This document shows positions 62,269 to 64,000 of a stretch of 64,000 nt of DNA, piece after piece (positions within the stretch are counted from its first letter, which is position 1; the number at the start of each line of letters is the position of its first letter). The stretch is from a virus: IMG/VR virus record IMGVR_UViG_3300022932_000015, positions 1 through 64,000 of that record; one strand, 5' to 3'. The translations under genes and the position numbers were made by a program. The notes below the pieces were generated by a model. It was not told the DNA's origin and ran no database searches. It saw only the letters and a list, made by a program, of their open reading frames with translations.

Positions 62269-62832
62269 GTGGTAAAGATAGTAGATCTCAAAGATAATAA
62301 GGTTATCATAGCTCCTGAATGCTTACTAATAGATCCATTCAAATCTATTTGGGAAGCTGATAAGACTGTGGAGAAGATAGAAGCTACTAAAGTAATAAAG
62401 TACTTATGGTTCTTTATTGACTTTGGTAGTCCATATTTTATGTATCAAGAGGAACAAAGGCATGATTTAATTCTGGAATACGTTTTAGGTGACAAAAACT
62501 TTAAACAACCAAAGAACTTAGAATCTATAATTAAATCATATCTAGATGCTAATCCTAGACCAGCTGTAGAGATGTTATCTTCTGCAGTTGAAGTTGTCCA
62601 TAAGATGAAAGATTTTTTTAAGTCAGTAGACTTTACAGCAACTCAAACCAATAAAATGGGAGTAGAGGAATTTACTTATGATATTGATAGAATAACTAAA
62701 GCTATCATGATGATGCCTAAGCTGATAGACTCACTTAATCAAGCCACAGAGTTAGCCAAGAAAGAACAAGCAGGAACCTCTAAGGTCAGAGGTAATGCAC
62801 AAACAAGTATGTTAGAAGATAATAAATTATAA
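62269..62832 (+). CDS. Conserved protein upstream of TerL, 187 aa (candidate small terminase)
   Basis: Begins with GTG (MVKIVDLKDNKVIIAPECLL). Helical in the C-terminal half (AIMMMPKLIDSLNQATELAK). Gene order, two genes before TerL, suggests a packaging partner such as a small terminase; sequence evidence for this is not decisive. Confidence 0.5.
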   Translation: MVKIVDLKDNKVIIAPECLLIDPFKSIWEADKTVEKIEATKVIKYLWFFIDFGSPYFMYQEEQRHDLILEYVLGDKNFKQPKNLESIIKSYLDANPRPAVEMLSSAVEVVHKMKDFFKSVDFTATQTNKMGVEEFTYDIDRITKAIMMMPKLIDSLNQATELAKKEQAGTSKVRGNAQTSMLEDNKL

Positions 62833-62833
62833 T

Positions 62834-63136
62834 ATGGACCACACAACTGAGACACATTATTCAAAAATAATATTAAACAACTCCAAAGAAGTAAAAGGAG
62901 ATTTTAAGAGATCTATACTAACTATAGTACCATTGGATTCTACAATTAAAGAATTTAAACTACATGGGATTGATACATGGATATTAGAAGACGAGTACAA
63001 ATCTCTTGAAGAGAATAATATTGATATTAATAATATAAGAGTGATGGCTTACGTTGAAGGAAGATATTCTCCTTATAATAAAGAAGGTAATAATATCCTA
63101 TCTGCTGATGCTTACCAATTACATATTATCTATTAG
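62834..63136 (+). CDS. Hypothetical protein, 100 aa
   Basis: Not recognised. Strand-rich with TIVPLDSTIKEFKLHGIDTW. One nt after the previous gene. Ends in TAG, 2 nt before the terminase ATG. Confidence 0.55.
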   Translation: MDHTTETHYSKIILNNSKEVKGDFKRSILTIVPLDSTIKEFKLHGIDTWILEDEYKSLEENNIDINNIRVMAYVEGRYSPYNKEGNNILSADAYQLHIIY

Positions 63137-63138
63137 AG

Positions 63139-64000
63139 ATGGTAGGAAAAGATAATCCATATATACCACCAGTAGATAGATTTACTCACTCTAGTGAGTT
63201 TAACTATCTAGCTAGGTTATTTACAGAGAATAAAAGCTACTGTAATATACCTGTAGGTACTTTTCAACATCTAGAGTTCTGGAGAGATGTTAAGGAAAAG
63301 TGTATAAATGGTATGACTAATAGTGTTGGAATCAATATTACAGGTCCTCATTTCTTTTATCTAAATTTTTGTAGAATATTAGGAGAAAACCCACTTACTG
63401 GAAGGAAGACTAAAATATTTCCTAAGTTTGTAGATATTGATTATGAATACTTCCACATGATTAACTATTGTAGAAACAATGGTAAGAATCTAGTAGCAGT
63501 AAAAGGTAGGAGGGGAGGTTGGTCTTATAAGGGAGCATCAGTAGCTAGTCATGAATTTACATTCTACCCTGAATCTAAGAACGTAATTGGTGCATTCTTT
63601 GGGAACTATAGTCAGAATACTATGGATTTCTGTTTAGACAATTTGAACTGGTTAGCAGAAAATACACCATTTGGACATATTAGAAATCCCAATCTTAGAG
63701 ATTCAGTAATGTCTAAATATGAAAAAAATATTAATGGAGCTAAAATATGGGCTGGTTATCATTCATCTATAGAATCCTATAGTTTCAAAGATAGACCAGG
63801 GGCTGTTGTAGGTAAGTCTGCAAGTTGGTTATTGTTAGATGAAGCTGGTTTGTTTCCAAATATTACAGAGGCTTGGGGATACACAGAACCTCTAATTAAG
63901 GATGGTAGTAATGCTACAGGAAATGCTATTATCTACGGATCCTCAGGAGACATGGATTCTGGTAGTAGGTATTTCTATGAAATGTTTACAGATCCTAGAA
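63139..64000 (+). CDS. terL: Terminase large subunit (partial)
   Basis: The frame runs off the window (287 codons seen). The N-terminal ATPase domain has a P-loop-like GRRGGWSYKGAS (about 123-134), in place of GxxxxGK[ST], and Walker B WLLLDEAGLF (Asp234/Glu235). Upstream IPVGTFQHLEFW resembles the adenine-binding region of crAss-like terminases. It would drive DNA packaging into proheads. The nuclease domain lies outside the window. Confidence 0.9.
   Translation, partial: MVGKDNPYIPPVDRFTHSSEFNYLARLFTENKSYCNIPVGTFQHLEFWRDVKEKCINGMTNSVGINITGPHFFYLNFCRILGENPLTGRKTKIFPKFVDIDYEYFHMINYCRNNGKNLVAVKGRRGGWSYKGASVASHEFTFYPESKNVIGAFFGNYSQNTMDFCLDNLNWLAENTPFGHIRNPNLRDSVMSKYEKNINGAKIWAGYHSSIESYSFKDRPGAVVGKSASWLLLDEAGLFPNITEAWGYTEPLIKDGSNATGNAIIYGSSGDMDSGSRYFYEMFTDPR

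Noticed and set aside
1-64000. CRISPR array
   Set aside because: No regularly spaced direct repeats were noticed on reading; the repeats found are template/variable pairs and inverted repeats.
1-64000. Genome-wide reassignment of TAG
   Set aside because: TAG ends at least seven genes at natural boundaries (for example 19482, 19993, 37915, 45412, 60922, 61326 and 63136), and the giant genes have none internally.

Overview
The window looks like part of a crAss-like phage genome (order Crassvirales) from a host in the Bacteroidota. The grounds are: very AT-rich DNA; a 3,602-residue virion protein carrying an HEAFH zinc-peptidase motif and the DFDFD motif of crAss-type RNA polymerase; a leftward replication block with a family A DNA polymerase, TOPRIM primase, DnaB-like helicase, SF2 helicase and SSB; a rightward TerL at the right edge; and promoters of the Bacteroidota type (TTTG, about 20 nt, TAnnTTTG). 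I ran no searches, so all family names come from motifs read by eye.

Layout. 1-14,720 (rightward): tail end of an upstream, probably structural, gene with an in-frame TAG, then the giant RNA polymerase polyprotein and a second giant 1,212-residue protein. A 13-bp stem at 14,728-14,762 closes this block against the converging leftward block. 14,742-32 kb (leftward): uracil-DNA glycosylase, four calcineurin-like phosphatases, an RNA-repair cassette (RlaP-like nucleotidyltransferase, polynucleotide kinase, RNA ligase), tRNA-Met, a NAD/PRPP pair (nicotinamide phosphoribosyltransferase and a Prs-like enzyme), ATP-dependent DNA ligase, homing-type nucleases, a dATP/dGTP hydrolase-like protein, a sigma-like protein, a FEN-like exonuclease and a membrane-anchored glucosaminidase. 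32-45.7 kb (leftward): the replication and recombination core, plus a MoxR ATPase/VWA pair. 45.7-53.8 kb (leftward): small unknown genes, then a diversity-generating retroelement (DGR) with two targets and two templates around one reverse transcriptase, then tRNA-Glu. 53.8-58.65 kb (leftward): short genes, many with signal peptides or lipoboxes, most of them followed by an inverted repeat, often with a long loop. 58.76-64 kb (rightward): a promoter, small genes, a structured non-coding interval, a second promoter, and small genes leading to TerL, which runs off the window.

The most striking system is the DGR at 50,965-52,958. In both template/variable pairs, every one of the 15 mismatches falls on a template adenine of the coding strand. 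Other points of interest are two internal in-frame TAG codons (9-11 and 43,105-43,107) in a genome that also uses TAG as an ordinary stop, a possible NAD-restoring pair (NAMPT plus Prs-like), the RNA-repair cassette, and a promoter-led structured RNA candidate near 60.25-60.56 kb.

Read together: early leftward genes would handle nucleotide and NAD supply, RNA repair, replication and host-envelope changes. The rightward genes package DNA and build the virion, which carries its own RNA polymerase into the next host.
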